Assembly (NCBI GenBank): GCA_913009765.1
Contig: CAJVYT010000309.1
Coordinates: 1-5,386 of the forward strand
Source: an uncultured candidate division Zixibacteria bacterium
GTDB taxonomy: Bacteria; Zixibacteria; MSB-5A5; GN15; FEB-12
DNA: 5,386 bases
Direction of reading: 5' to 3'
Below the pieces are notes generated by a model. The model searched no databases, was not told where the DNA came from, and saw only the letters and a list, made by a program, of their open reading frames with translations. Both the position numbers and the translations under genes were made by a program. Below are positions 1 to 5,093 of the stretch, piece after piece (position 1 is the stretch's first letter; the number at the start of each line of letters is the position of its first letter).

Positions 1-162
1 TTGAGCAGGAAAGCAAAAAAAAGAAAAATTAAAATAATAGTGTCACCAGACATAAAAATGGCTATGTATTTCGAATTAGACGGAATTCTGTCTAATACCC
101 AAAATAAGGGTGTTATACAGAATTTCGGACCCTGTAAATTAAATTGTGTAACTGCCCATTAA
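1..162 (+). CDS. Possible 3' fragment of an unrecognised gene, entering from the left edge
   Basis: Frame 1 is open from the first base to a TAA at 160-162, 53 codons. The first part is lysine-rich (SRKAKKRKIKIIVSPDIK), followed by MAMYFELDGILSN; I recognise no family. From about base 108 the reading frame runs into the left end of an IS256-type element, so the last 18 or so codons would not be native. This would fit a gene whose 3' end was lost when the insertion sequence arrived. A short open frame in AT-rich DNA can also arise by chance, and a palindrome at 75-96 lies inside it, so the region may be non-coding. Confidence 0.22.
   Translation: MSRKAKKRKIKIIVSPDIKMAMYFELDGILSNTQNKGVIQNFGPCKLNCVTAH
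75..96. repeat. 22-bp near-perfect palindrome
   Basis: ATTAGAC at 75-81 is matched by GTCTAAT at 90-96, around a central GAATTC; only the G82/T89 pair breaks the symmetry. It could be a protein-binding site or an RNA hairpin just outside the IS256-type left end. There is no T-tract after it, so an intrinsic terminator is unlikely. A second small hairpin, ACCC(97-100)/GGGT(108-111), follows at once. Confidence 0.4.
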
Positions 163-420
163 TTAATACTCTAAACTACAGGAGAATTATTAATGAGTAT
201 AGTAATGGACAAAAAAGAAATGAGAGCCTTGGCAAAACAACTGGCCAAGAATATCAAAACCGAAAAAGACCTCAGTGATTTTAGCAAGCAACTTAAAAAA
301 ATGACGGTCGAAGCAGCCCTTGGTGCCGAGATGGAAGACCATCTGGGCTACGCCAAACATGATTCAGACGGCCATCATACGGGCAACAGCCGCAATGGTT
401 ACAGCGGTAAAACCCTGAAG
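108..420 (+). mobile_element. Truncated IS256-family insertion sequence, left end only
   Basis: Bases 108-133 (GGGTGTTATACAGAATTTCGG and on) resemble the left terminal repeat of IS256-family elements, which commonly begin with a GG-rich stretch followed by TTACACAAAAT-like sequence. The transposase gene starts 60 bases further on, a normal distance. The element is cut at about 420 by a RAYT-derived mini-element. No IS256-like sequence resumes after 640, so the rest of the transposase and the right end are missing from this place. No target duplication can be judged. The exact left boundary is an estimate. Confidence 0.6.
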
Positions 421-480
421 CAAGAGGGTCAAGTCTTACAAATCACATTCAGCATATTTGACGCCATAGAAAAGGATTAA
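193..480 (+). pseudogene. IS256-family (Mutator-type) transposase, N-terminal fragment
   Basis: The first 76 codons match the start of IS256/Mutator-type transposases: a charged N-terminus, then LKKMTVEAALGAEMEDHLGY at residues 34-53 and the GNSRNGYSGKTLK segment at about 64-76. Family members run to about 400 residues and carry their DDE catalytic residues after this point, so nothing catalytic is left. From base 420 on the frame reads the terminal repeat of a RAYT-derived element (QEGQVLQITF and following residues) and stops at 480. The start at 193 is supported by AGGAGA at 180-185 with a 7-base spacer. Interruption by the mini-element and loss of the remainder make this a dead gene. Confidence 0.85.
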
Positions 481-640
481 AATAGTTTTTATCTATCACA
501 AGGAGGTGATTACCGGGCACCACTTTGGTGTAAGCTATGCGACAGTGAGTCGAGCAGTTAAAGAAATTGAATGTGATATATAAGACTTGGCCCCGTGATG
601 CCTGTACCAAAATGTGATTTGTAAGACTTGACCCTCTTGC
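420..640 (+). mobile_element. MITE-like deletion derivative of the RAYT element (type A)
   Basis: This 221-bp unit is bounded by a perfect 30-bp inverted repeat (420-449 and 611-640, core GGGTCAAGTCTTAC). Its left 89 bp (422-510) are identical to 2977-3065, the left end of the full RAYT element, down to the AAGGAGGTGAT ribosome binding site. Its right part (515-600) matches 3845-3930 at 82 of 86 positions, the last codons of the transposase gene plus the right terminal repeat. The 779 bp between (3066-3844) are absent, so it encodes no transposase. GAGGTG occurs at both edges of the deletion in the full element (3058-3063 and 3839-3844), which suggests a microhomology deletion, although six bases (ATTACC) lie at the junction. 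Bases 601-640 add an inverted copy of the left end. It sits inside the IS256-type transposase gene. Confidence 0.85.
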
Positions 641-710
641 TCTATAGTTTAGCTAGTATTTAGTGGAGTAGTATATAGAATATTGTATCGAAATTTGTTT
701 GAGGTTATCT

Positions 711-1619
711 GTGATCATAGAAAAATTAAAAACTTTTATTTACAATACTCTAAAAAATAAAAAAAAAGAATCAGATACTAGAATTATTGATCTAGGAATC
801 TTGCTTTCCAATCAAACAAAACCCCTAAAATTTATAATACTTGCATTATTTAATCCTTCATCAGCAAAAAATATAAAAAAATTTAATGATCCCAATGCAA
901 AGGATTGGTGTTTCTCGCTGGCTATGCTTTTGCAGGGTGCTTGTGCATCATCTGTTTCTTTAATTGAATTAACGAAAGTCTTCAGTACAAAAACTAGAGA
1001 TAGTTTTGGTATTTCTAGAACTATCGTTGAAACAATTACAAATATAATATTTTTATTGGCTTCTGGTCATTCTGAGGCCGACAAGGCTATACGTCATTAT
1101 AGGCAAAAAACGTTTTCAAATTTAAATAAAGAAAAAAAATATGGAGCCTTTAGTATATCTATGAAATTCAGTGGTATTCCAGATATTTCAGAAATACCAA
1201 ATATGGAGGAAATGATTGAAGAATTTACGAGTGATAGTGGTAAGCCAATAAATTGGCCAACAACATCCCTAAAGCATAGGCTCGAGATAATCAGAAAGAA
1301 GTTTGGGGATAAAATTTGTGGCCAGCTGGCGTTAGCAAATTTTGGAATATACTCTAATGCTTCAGAAATTTTACATGGAAGTCTCTATGGCTGTCTATTC
1401 TTTTTTGGAGGTGGTACACCTCTAGATTCGAAGGATATGGTTGTTAGCGCAAAGAATAACGCTCTTGATCAGGTATTGGTTTCGCAAATAGTAAGCATTG
1501 CTGCTTTCAATACACTTTATCAGTGCATGGCAAAAGAATTCGATGCCGAGTTGTTCAATAAAGCGTCTAAGGATTATTGGGAAGAACTTAATAATATTAT
1601 GGATGCCAGTAGTAAGTAA
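711..1619 (+). CDS. Hypothetical protein, possibly DUF5677-like
   Basis: Encodes about 302 residues of unknown function. Visible features, numbered from an alternative TTG start at 699: a basic, lysine-rich N-terminus (residues 8-25), an apparently mostly helical body, R107-x3-E111 followed by a hydrophobic stretch (TNIIFLL), and YSNASEILHGSLYG at 218-231. An R-x3-E helix and a late S-x3-HGS motif are reminiscent of DUF5677-type proteins, but this is from memory of the family's look and is weak. I see no signal peptide. GTG at 711 is preferred because GAGG at 701-704 gives a 6-base spacer; TTG at 699 has no ribosome binding site. The gene is strikingly AT-rich compared with the transposase gene. 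It lies alone between a RAYT-type terminal repeat (611-640) and a remnant of one (1637-1650), which suggests separate acquisition. Confidence 0.7.
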   Translation: MIIEKLKTFIYNTLKNKKKESDTRIIDLGILLSNQTKPLKFIILALFNPSSAKNIKKFNDPNAKDWCFSLAMLLQGACASSVSLIELTKVFSTKTRDSFGISRTIVETITNIIFLLASGHSEADKAIRHYRQKTFSNLNKEKKYGAFSISMKFSGIPDISEIPNMEEMIEEFTSDSGKPINWPTTSLKHRLEIIRKKFGDKICGQLALANFGIYSNASEILHGSLYGCLFFFGGGTPLDSKDMVVSAKNNALDQVLVSQIVSIAAFNTLYQCMAKEFDAELFNKASKDYWEELNNIMDASSK

Positions 1620-1636
1620 TTTCTTGAATATCCACT

Positions 1637-1650
1637 CTTGACCCTCTCGC
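1637..1650 (-). repeat. Remnant of a RAYT-element terminal repeat
   Basis: CTTGACCCTCTCGC matches the outer end of the repeat at 627-640 (CTTGACCCTCTTGC) at 13 of 14 positions and in the same orientation. The inner part of the repeat is gone. With 611-640 it brackets the gene at 711-1619. Confidence 0.55.
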
Positions 1651-1790
1651 TTCCTAATTAAAGTTATGTTTACAAGGAGTTGTTATATGACTGTAGATAA
1701 AATTATAAAAGAATATGGTTTTAAATATTATTCCGAAATTATAAAAAATGGTAAATATGCCAATTACTCTAAACACATTCAGCATCATGA

Positions 1791-1863
1791 GTGTCAAGTC
1801 TTACAAATCACATTCAGCTTCTTTATCAGATCGACTAACTGCGGCATAGCTTATGCCAAAATG
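1791..1863 (-). mobile_element. RAYT element fragment: terminal repeat plus transposase gene 3' end
   Basis: Bases 1795-1863 match 5131-5199 at 68 of 69 positions. Read on the minus strand, the sequence encodes GISYAAVSRSDKEAECDL and a TAA stop, closely like the C-terminal end of the complete transposase here (GVSYATVSRAVKEIECDM). The outer end carries the GTCAAGTCTTAC repeat. The other end stops at 1863, where an AAAGGGGTCAG-type repeat of another family takes over, so the far terminus is missing. The inner hairpin GGCATA-GCT-TATGCC lies at 1843-1857. Confidence 0.75.
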
Positions 1864-1868
1864 AAACT

Positions 1869-1910
1869 AAAGGGGTCAGTACCCTTTAATTTCTTAATAA
1901 GACGCTTGAG
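1869..1910 (-). repeat. Remnant end of a second RAYT family
   Basis: AAAGGGGTCAGTACCCTTT (1869-1887) can fold with a 6-bp AAAGGG/CCCTTT stem, and is a repeat type that I associate with RAYT genes in gammaproteobacteria. On the minus strand the adjoining bases read LKRLIKKLKGTDPF, which would be a transposase C-terminus running into the repeat; this reading is an inference. The part at 1885-1910 recurs at 2939-2964 with 25 of 26 bases the same. Confidence 0.5.
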
Positions 1911-1953
1911 AATCGATATGACTAATACCGCAAAAAACTTATACAACTTAATT

Positions 1954-2030
1954 AAAGGGGTCAGCACCCTTTTTATGAGTTAAATGAGCATGGTTCTTTA
2001 TGAAAAGGGTACTGACCCCTTTGATTTTTT
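1954..2030 (+). terminator. Inverted REP pair followed by a T-rich run, terminator-like
   Basis: AAAGGGGTCAGCACCCTTTT at 1954-1973 is the inverted complement of 2003-2022 with one mismatch in 20, separated by 29 bases. Both are copies of the repeat at 1869-1887. The pair resembles a BIME, two REP sequences in opposite orientation. In the plus direction the stem is followed by TTTGATTTTTT (2020-2030), so a transcript from the left could end here and the downstream cytochrome gene would need its own promoter. Termination itself is an inference. Confidence 0.5.
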
Positions 2031-2077
2031 GGCGTATCATTTTGAGCAATTTCACAATACCTAAGAAAATAATTCTT

Positions 2078-2932
2078 ATGAGATGGCCCCACTTTATTCT
2101 CCTTCAATGCCTGCTTATCGTGATTGTTGGCGGCATTGTCTACATCCACAAAGATCGGGTAACCATGATAAAAAACCCACCGGCATCATTGGCACAGTGG
2201 TACAAGACAGAAAACAAGCGGCAGGTATGGCTGCACAATATGTTTAAACTCCGACGCGAAATGCAGGCAGTACGTCATTATTCCGATAACAATGATGTAA
2301 AACGTCTGGATAAATGGGTAGCTCTATTGAGCGAGCATTACCAAAAAATAGGCGAGATGGTTCCAGAGTGGAAGAAGAAGCTGGACATGGAGGCAATTAG
2401 CAATATACAGAAGAGTGTCAGAAATAATCGCTATCAAGATGTGTCTCATGAGCTTGATGAGTTAAACGAAAGTTGCGAATCTTGTCATGCAGACTACCGG
2501 GTTATCGTCGCTACAAAATACCGTGCACCCGATTTCTCCTCGATTAATATCAGCTCAACGATCAAATATAAAGCACACATGAAAGAACTTACCCGGCAAA
2601 TAAATCAGATAAAAATTGCATCTGAAGATGGCATGAAGAATATCGCGCTATCGTCCTTGTCGGACCTAAAGAAAGGAATTAATGTATTAGGCAAAACCTG
2701 TTCGAACTGCCATAAAAAGGACATGAGAGTGTATCCTGGTAATAGAATTAACAAAACAATATCCAGTCTGGGGAAAAGCCTGAGAACTGGAACGGTCAAG
2801 GAGCAGGGGAAGGCATTGGGCACATTGGCTGTACTGGCTTGTGCTCGCTGCCATGGTACTCATCGACTCGCTTATGATACAAGAAAGATATTTGTAGATG
2901 GACCGAACTGGTTTGAGTTGATTAAGCATTGA
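2078..2932 (+). CDS. Membrane-anchored c-type cytochrome with three CxxCH haem sites
   Basis: A 284-residue protein with three covalent haem-binding motifs: CESCH (133-137), CSNCH (208-212) and CARCH (255-259). An uncleaved-looking hydrophobic segment at about residues 5-22, preceded by MRWPH, would anchor it in the inner membrane with the haems in the periplasm, where c-type haem attachment takes place. The stretch before the first motif is helical and charged, and CESCHADYR resembles the C-terminal motif of cytochrome c'-type four-helix bundles; the second unit, ending in CSNCHKK, looks similar. A tandem cytochrome c'-like protein with an extra C-terminal haem is therefore a reasonable guess; electron-transfer partner and substrate are unknown. 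The frame is open from an ATG at 2000, but that start lies in the REP inverted repeat, so the ATG at 2078 (weak AAGAAA upstream) is preferred. The gene is flanked on both sides by remnants of the same second RAYT family. Confidence 0.85.
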   Translation: MRWPHFILLQCLLIVIVGGIVYIHKDRVTMIKNPPASLAQWYKTENKRQVWLHNMFKLRREMQAVRHYSDNNDVKRLDKWVALLSEHYQKIGEMVPEWKKKLDMEAISNIQKSVRNNRYQDVSHELDELNESCESCHADYRVIVATKYRAPDFSSINISSTIKYKAHMKELTRQINQIKIASEDGMKNIALSSLSDLKKGINVLGKTCSNCHKKDMRVYPGNRINKTISSLGKSLRTGTVKEQGKALGTLAVLACARCHGTHRLAYDTRKIFVDGPNWFELIKH

Positions 2933-2938
2933 TGCCGA

Positions 2939-2964
2939 TTTAATTTCTTAACAAGACGCTTGAG
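2939..2964 (-). repeat. Second copy of the RAYT-family-2 tail remnant
   Basis: These 26 bases match 1885-1910 at 25 positions and have the same orientation. On the minus strand they read LKRLVKKLN. The AAAGGGGTCAG terminal repeat that should follow is absent. With 1885-1910 it brackets the cytochrome gene as a direct repeat. Confidence 0.5.
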
Positions 2965-3048
2965 GAAACCAGGGTAAAGAGGGTCAAGTCTTACAAATCA
3001 CATTCAGCATATTTGACGCCATAGAAAAGGATTAAAATAGTTTTTATC

Positions 3049-3067
3049 TATCACAAGGAGGTGATAA
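3049..3067 (+). promoter_or_regulatory. Very strong ribosome binding site displayed in a hairpin loop
   Basis: AAGGAGGTGAT at 3055-3065 is fully complementary to the usual 3' end of 16S rRNA over 11 bases. The AGGAGG core ends 6 bases before the ATG at 3068, which fixes the transposase start. TATCAC (3049-3054) pairs perfectly with GTGATA (3061-3066), leaving AAGGAG in the loop, so folding could tune translation. The site is retained, without a start codon, in the deletion derivative at 500-510. Confidence 0.7.
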
Positions 3068-3913
3068 ATGGCACGACAACTTAGAATAGAATTCGCAGGC
3101 GCGCTTTATCATATTACTTCGAGAGGCAATGCGCAGGAAAACATCTACCGTAACGATCAAGATCGAATAACGTTCCTCTCAATCTTAAATATTACCTGCA
3201 ATCGATATGACTGGTATTGCCATGCCTATTGCCTCATGGATAATCATTATCATTTACTGATTGAAACAAATATATCGAGCTTGTCCAAAGGAATGAAGCA
3301 CCTTAACGGCACCTACACGCAGTATTTCAATCGTTCACATAAACGAGTTGGTCATGTATATCAGGGACGCTTTAAAGGAATATTGGTTGAGAAAGAAAGT
3401 TATTTGCTCGAATTGGCACGCTACATTGCCCTTAATCCTGTTCGGGCTCGAATGGTCAGAACAGCTAAAGACTGGCCGTGGAGTAGTTACCGTGCAACCG
3501 CAGGGATAAGCGTGCCCTATGCTTGCTTAACAACGGACTGGCTTTTGTTAGGTTTTAGCAAGCAGCTTAAAAAGGCGCAGCAAGTTTATCGAGAATTTAT
3601 TCAACAAGGAAAAAACCAACCTTCTCCCTGGGAAAACTTAAAAAATCAAATTTATTTAGGCTCATCAAATTTTGTTGAAGAAATGCAATGCAAGCTTGAG
3701 CCCGATCATTCATTAAAAGATATTCCCAGGAAACAAAAACAGGCAGCCATTAAACCGCTTGCCTATTATCAGGCACGATATACTTCTCGCAATGAATCGA
3801 TGGCCAAAGCCTATTTAGCAGGTCATTACACTTTAAAAGAGGTGGGGCACCACTTTGGTGTAAGCTATGCGACAGTGAGCCGAGCGGTTAAAGAAATTGA
3901 ATGTGATATGTAA
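3068..3913 (+). CDS. REP-associated tyrosine transposase (RAYT, Y1/HUH superfamily)
   Basis: A 281-residue single-strand DNA transposase of the IS200-like Y1 superfamily, expected to nick DNA through a covalent tyrosine link. The N-terminal YHITSRGNAQENIY (14-27) is typical of the family. The metal-binding HUH-type motif is H60-Y61-H62 in MDNHYHLLIE, and the likely catalytic tyrosine is Y119 in RYIALNPVRARMV. GHVYQGRFKG (95-104) and WPWSSY (136-141) are further family hallmarks. The C-terminal region has a helix-turn-helix-like segment, LKEVGHHFGVSYATVSRAVK (256-275), as in RAYTs with an added DNA-binding domain. No frameshift or missing key residue is visible, so it should be functional. The final residues ECDM and the stop are encoded by the right terminal repeat. 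The gene is monocistronic within its element. Confidence 0.95.
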   Translation: MARQLRIEFAGALYHITSRGNAQENIYRNDQDRITFLSILNITCNRYDWYCHAYCLMDNHYHLLIETNISSLSKGMKHLNGTYTQYFNRSHKRVGHVYQGRFKGILVEKESYLLELARYIALNPVRARMVRTAKDWPWSSYRATAGISVPYACLTTDWLLLGFSKQLKKAQQVYREFIQQGKNQPSPWENLKNQIYLGSSNFVEEMQCKLEPDHSLKDIPRKQKQAAIKPLAYYQARYTSRNESMAKAYLAGHYTLKEVGHHFGVSYATVSRAVKEIECDM

Positions 3914-3930
3914 GACTTGACCCCGTGATG

Positions 3931-3986
3931 GCCGCCGCCTACGTCGCTGGCGCTCCTTCGGCGGCGGCAGAGTTCAAACGTTATAT
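3931..3986 (+). repeat. GC-rich hairpin with attC-like right flank
   Basis: GCCGCCGCC (3931-3939) and GGCGGCGGC (3960-3968) form a perfect 9-bp stem with a 20-base loop, starting at the base after the RAYT element ends. It stands out sharply from the AT-rich surroundings. The following AGAGTTCAAACGTTATAT resembles the right half of an integron attC site, whose conserved core is GTTRRRY; here it is GTTATAT, which only partly fits. No matching left half is visible, since the RAYT element adjoins directly. It could instead be a plain REP-like hairpin; with no T-run after it, it is a poor terminator. Confidence 0.45.
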
Positions 3987-4036
3987 TCATTTAATTTTTT
4001 AATTAATTATACAGAACACTAAAAGAGATGAGAATT

Positions 4037-5014
4037 ATGTACAAACAAGCTTACAAAATTTTTATTTTAACTGTGATTCTTCTGCTTTCCATATCTACAG
4101 GTGCTTCTGCAATCAATAAAAAAGATCCTGCAAAAGAACTGTTGGTAACTAAAACTATTACTAAGCCTGTTGTTGCAGTTGTTCCTGTGAAGCCTTGGTG
4201 GTTAGGAGACCTCATCACAGTAGTTGGTATATTAGTTGGGGCATTAATGATCGTCTGGCAATTAAACCGACAACATAAAAACGAACTTAAAATACAAAAA
4301 GACAATTTTAGGGAGCAGCTTAGGCTTGAGATATATCAAGAATTCTCAATTATTTTGGAAGAAGTTGCCAATAAAGTCACTGATGCAGGAGGCTACGCAC
4401 ATATTATCCCAGTGAACCTGAGAATAAATAATGATCTGATTAATTCTGGGATCAATGCTTCACCTTTGAATTCTCGAGCAATTGACTACAGTCACAAACA
4501 TGGAGAGGCAATGTTCTCTATAGTTAAGTTAATTAGATTGTTTGAAAAATATGAAATTATCAGCCCAGAGTTAGGGATATTCAAAATGGCTATAAATGTT
4601 GCATCATACGATATAGGAGAAATATCTGGCCCTCTGCATACAATATTACTTCGGGTACTTCCAATGGAGATCCCTGATGACAGAGGAAATATTCATTTAG
4701 GTAATGTTGTTATACCAACACAAGAACAAATAAGCCAGGTTGACGCACTAGCTGGAAAATATAAAGACGCTGTGGATGATCTTGGTGGTTACCTTTATGA
4801 TTTAAACATAGAACTTCAAGGTATTTTTCTTGGTGGCCTTTTCGATAATAAGACGAAGAAAAGAGCTCCAATTGACACGGAAGTAAAGGTTATTACTACA
4901 AACCCGGATGATATGAGTGTGCTTAAAAAGTATTTTGAAGAAGAAACTGCATGGGGTAAGAATGCAAAAGAAGTGGAAAAACAAGTGCGAGACGCCCTCT
5001 CCAATTCTACTTAG
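4037..5014 (+). CDS. Exported or membrane-anchored protein of unknown function
   Basis: About 325 residues, not recognised. Numbered from the alternative ATG at 4028: a signal peptide at 1-28 (basic start, hydrophobic IFILTVILLLSIS, cleavage-like ASA), a linker rich in K, V and P (30-57), a transmembrane segment at about 59-78 (WLGDLITVVGILVGALMIVW), then a charged coiled-coil-like stretch (QLNRQHKNELKIQKDNFREQ, 78-97) and a roughly 225-residue domain with no cysteines, presumably cytoplasmic or periplasmic depending on orientation. If the signal is not cleaved, the protein would span the membrane twice. ATG at 4037 is preferred, because AAAAGAG at 4021-4027 lies 9 bases before it but directly abuts the ATG at 4028. 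Two stops in a row (TAG, TAA) end the gene. It stands alone between RAYT-derived elements. Confidence 0.7.
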   Translation: MYKQAYKIFILTVILLLSISTGASAINKKDPAKELLVTKTITKPVVAVVPVKPWWLGDLITVVGILVGALMIVWQLNRQHKNELKIQKDNFREQLRLEIYQEFSIILEEVANKVTDAGGYAHIIPVNLRINNDLINSGINASPLNSRAIDYSHKHGEAMFSIVKLIRLFEKYEIISPELGIFKMAINVASYDIGEISGPLHTILLRVLPMEIPDDRGNIHLGNVVIPTQEQISQVDALAGKYKDAVDDLGGYLYDLNIELQGIFLGGLFDNKTKKRAPIDTEVKVITTNPDDMSVLKKYFEEETAWGKNAKEVEKQVRDALSNST

Positions 5015-5059
5015 TAAGTCTCTTGTATTAAGTTCTATATAAGCAATTCTGAAAAAAGT

Positions 5060-5089
5060 CAGGTTTAATTAAAACTAGGGATTAACCTG
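5060..5089. repeat. Imperfect hairpin downstream of the exported-protein gene
   Basis: CAGGTTTAAT (5060-5069) can pair with ATTAACCTG (5081-5089), with one bulged T and a loop of about 11 bases. It lies 46 bases after the stop codon and could slow transcript decay or assist termination, but there is no T-run after it. Confidence 0.35.
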
Positions 5090-5093
5090 CATG

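Larger units (their letters stand above)
1687..1983 (+). pseudogene. Truncated small gene running into repeat sequence
   Basis: The ATG at 1687 has a good ribosome binding site, AAGGAG at 1674-1679, with a 7-base spacer; ATG at 1666 has none. The first 30 to 35 codons (MTVDKIIKEYGFKYYSEIIK and on) look like ordinary coding sequence but belong to no family I recognise. From about codon 36 (base 1791) the frame reads a RAYT terminal repeat, then antisense to a RAYT gene tail, then AAAGGGGTCAG repeats, ending by chance at 1983. The native 3' part of the gene is therefore lost. A 98-residue chimeric product could in principle still be made, but its last two thirds are repeat-derived. Confidence 0.5.
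2977..3930 (+). mobile_element. Complete RAYT (REP-associated tyrosine transposase) element
   Basis: The element consists of a left end, a 5' leader, one transposase gene and a right end. Terminal inverted repeats of 25 bp (2981-3005 and 3899-3923) match at 24 positions. The boundaries given come from the sequence shared with the deletion derivative at 422-600: AAGAGGGTC on the left, GACCCCGTGATG on the right. The right repeat overlaps the gene, supplying its last codons and stop. Classical IS200/IS605 elements lack such inverted repeats, whereas RAYT genes are known to sit between inverted REP-type sequences. Its intact gene and the presence of deleted relatives nearby suggest recent activity. 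Confidence 0.8.

Noticed and set aside
279..299. TTTTAGCAAGCA[A/G]CTTAAAAA is shared between the IS256-type transposase (279-299) and the RAYT gene (3553-3573), both reading FSKQLKK
   Set aside because: The segment sits naturally in both proteins, and the neighbouring bases do not match; chance or convergent lysine-rich sequence is the simpler view.
420..640. Repeated short units as a possible CRISPR array
   Set aside because: The repeats are inverted element ends at irregular distances, with no equal-length spacers.
2000..2077. Upstream ATG at 2000 as the cytochrome start
   Set aside because: It lies within a REP inverted repeat found elsewhere in the window, and the 26 added residues are repeat-derived and precede a clean N-terminal membrane anchor.
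2605..2929. Minus-strand open frames of 72 and 80 codons
   Set aside because: They lie opposite the cytochrome gene with its CxxCH motifs and show no ribosome binding site or family features.
2951..2970. TTAACAAGACGCTTGAGG as the left half of an attC site split by the RAYT element
   Set aside because: The same 26-bp sequence occurs at 1885-1910 beside a REP repeat and reads as a RAYT tail on the minus strand, which explains it better.
4051..5004. Minus-strand open frames opposite the exported-protein gene
   Set aside because: They are shadows of the plus-strand gene, with low-complexity translations and no start signals.
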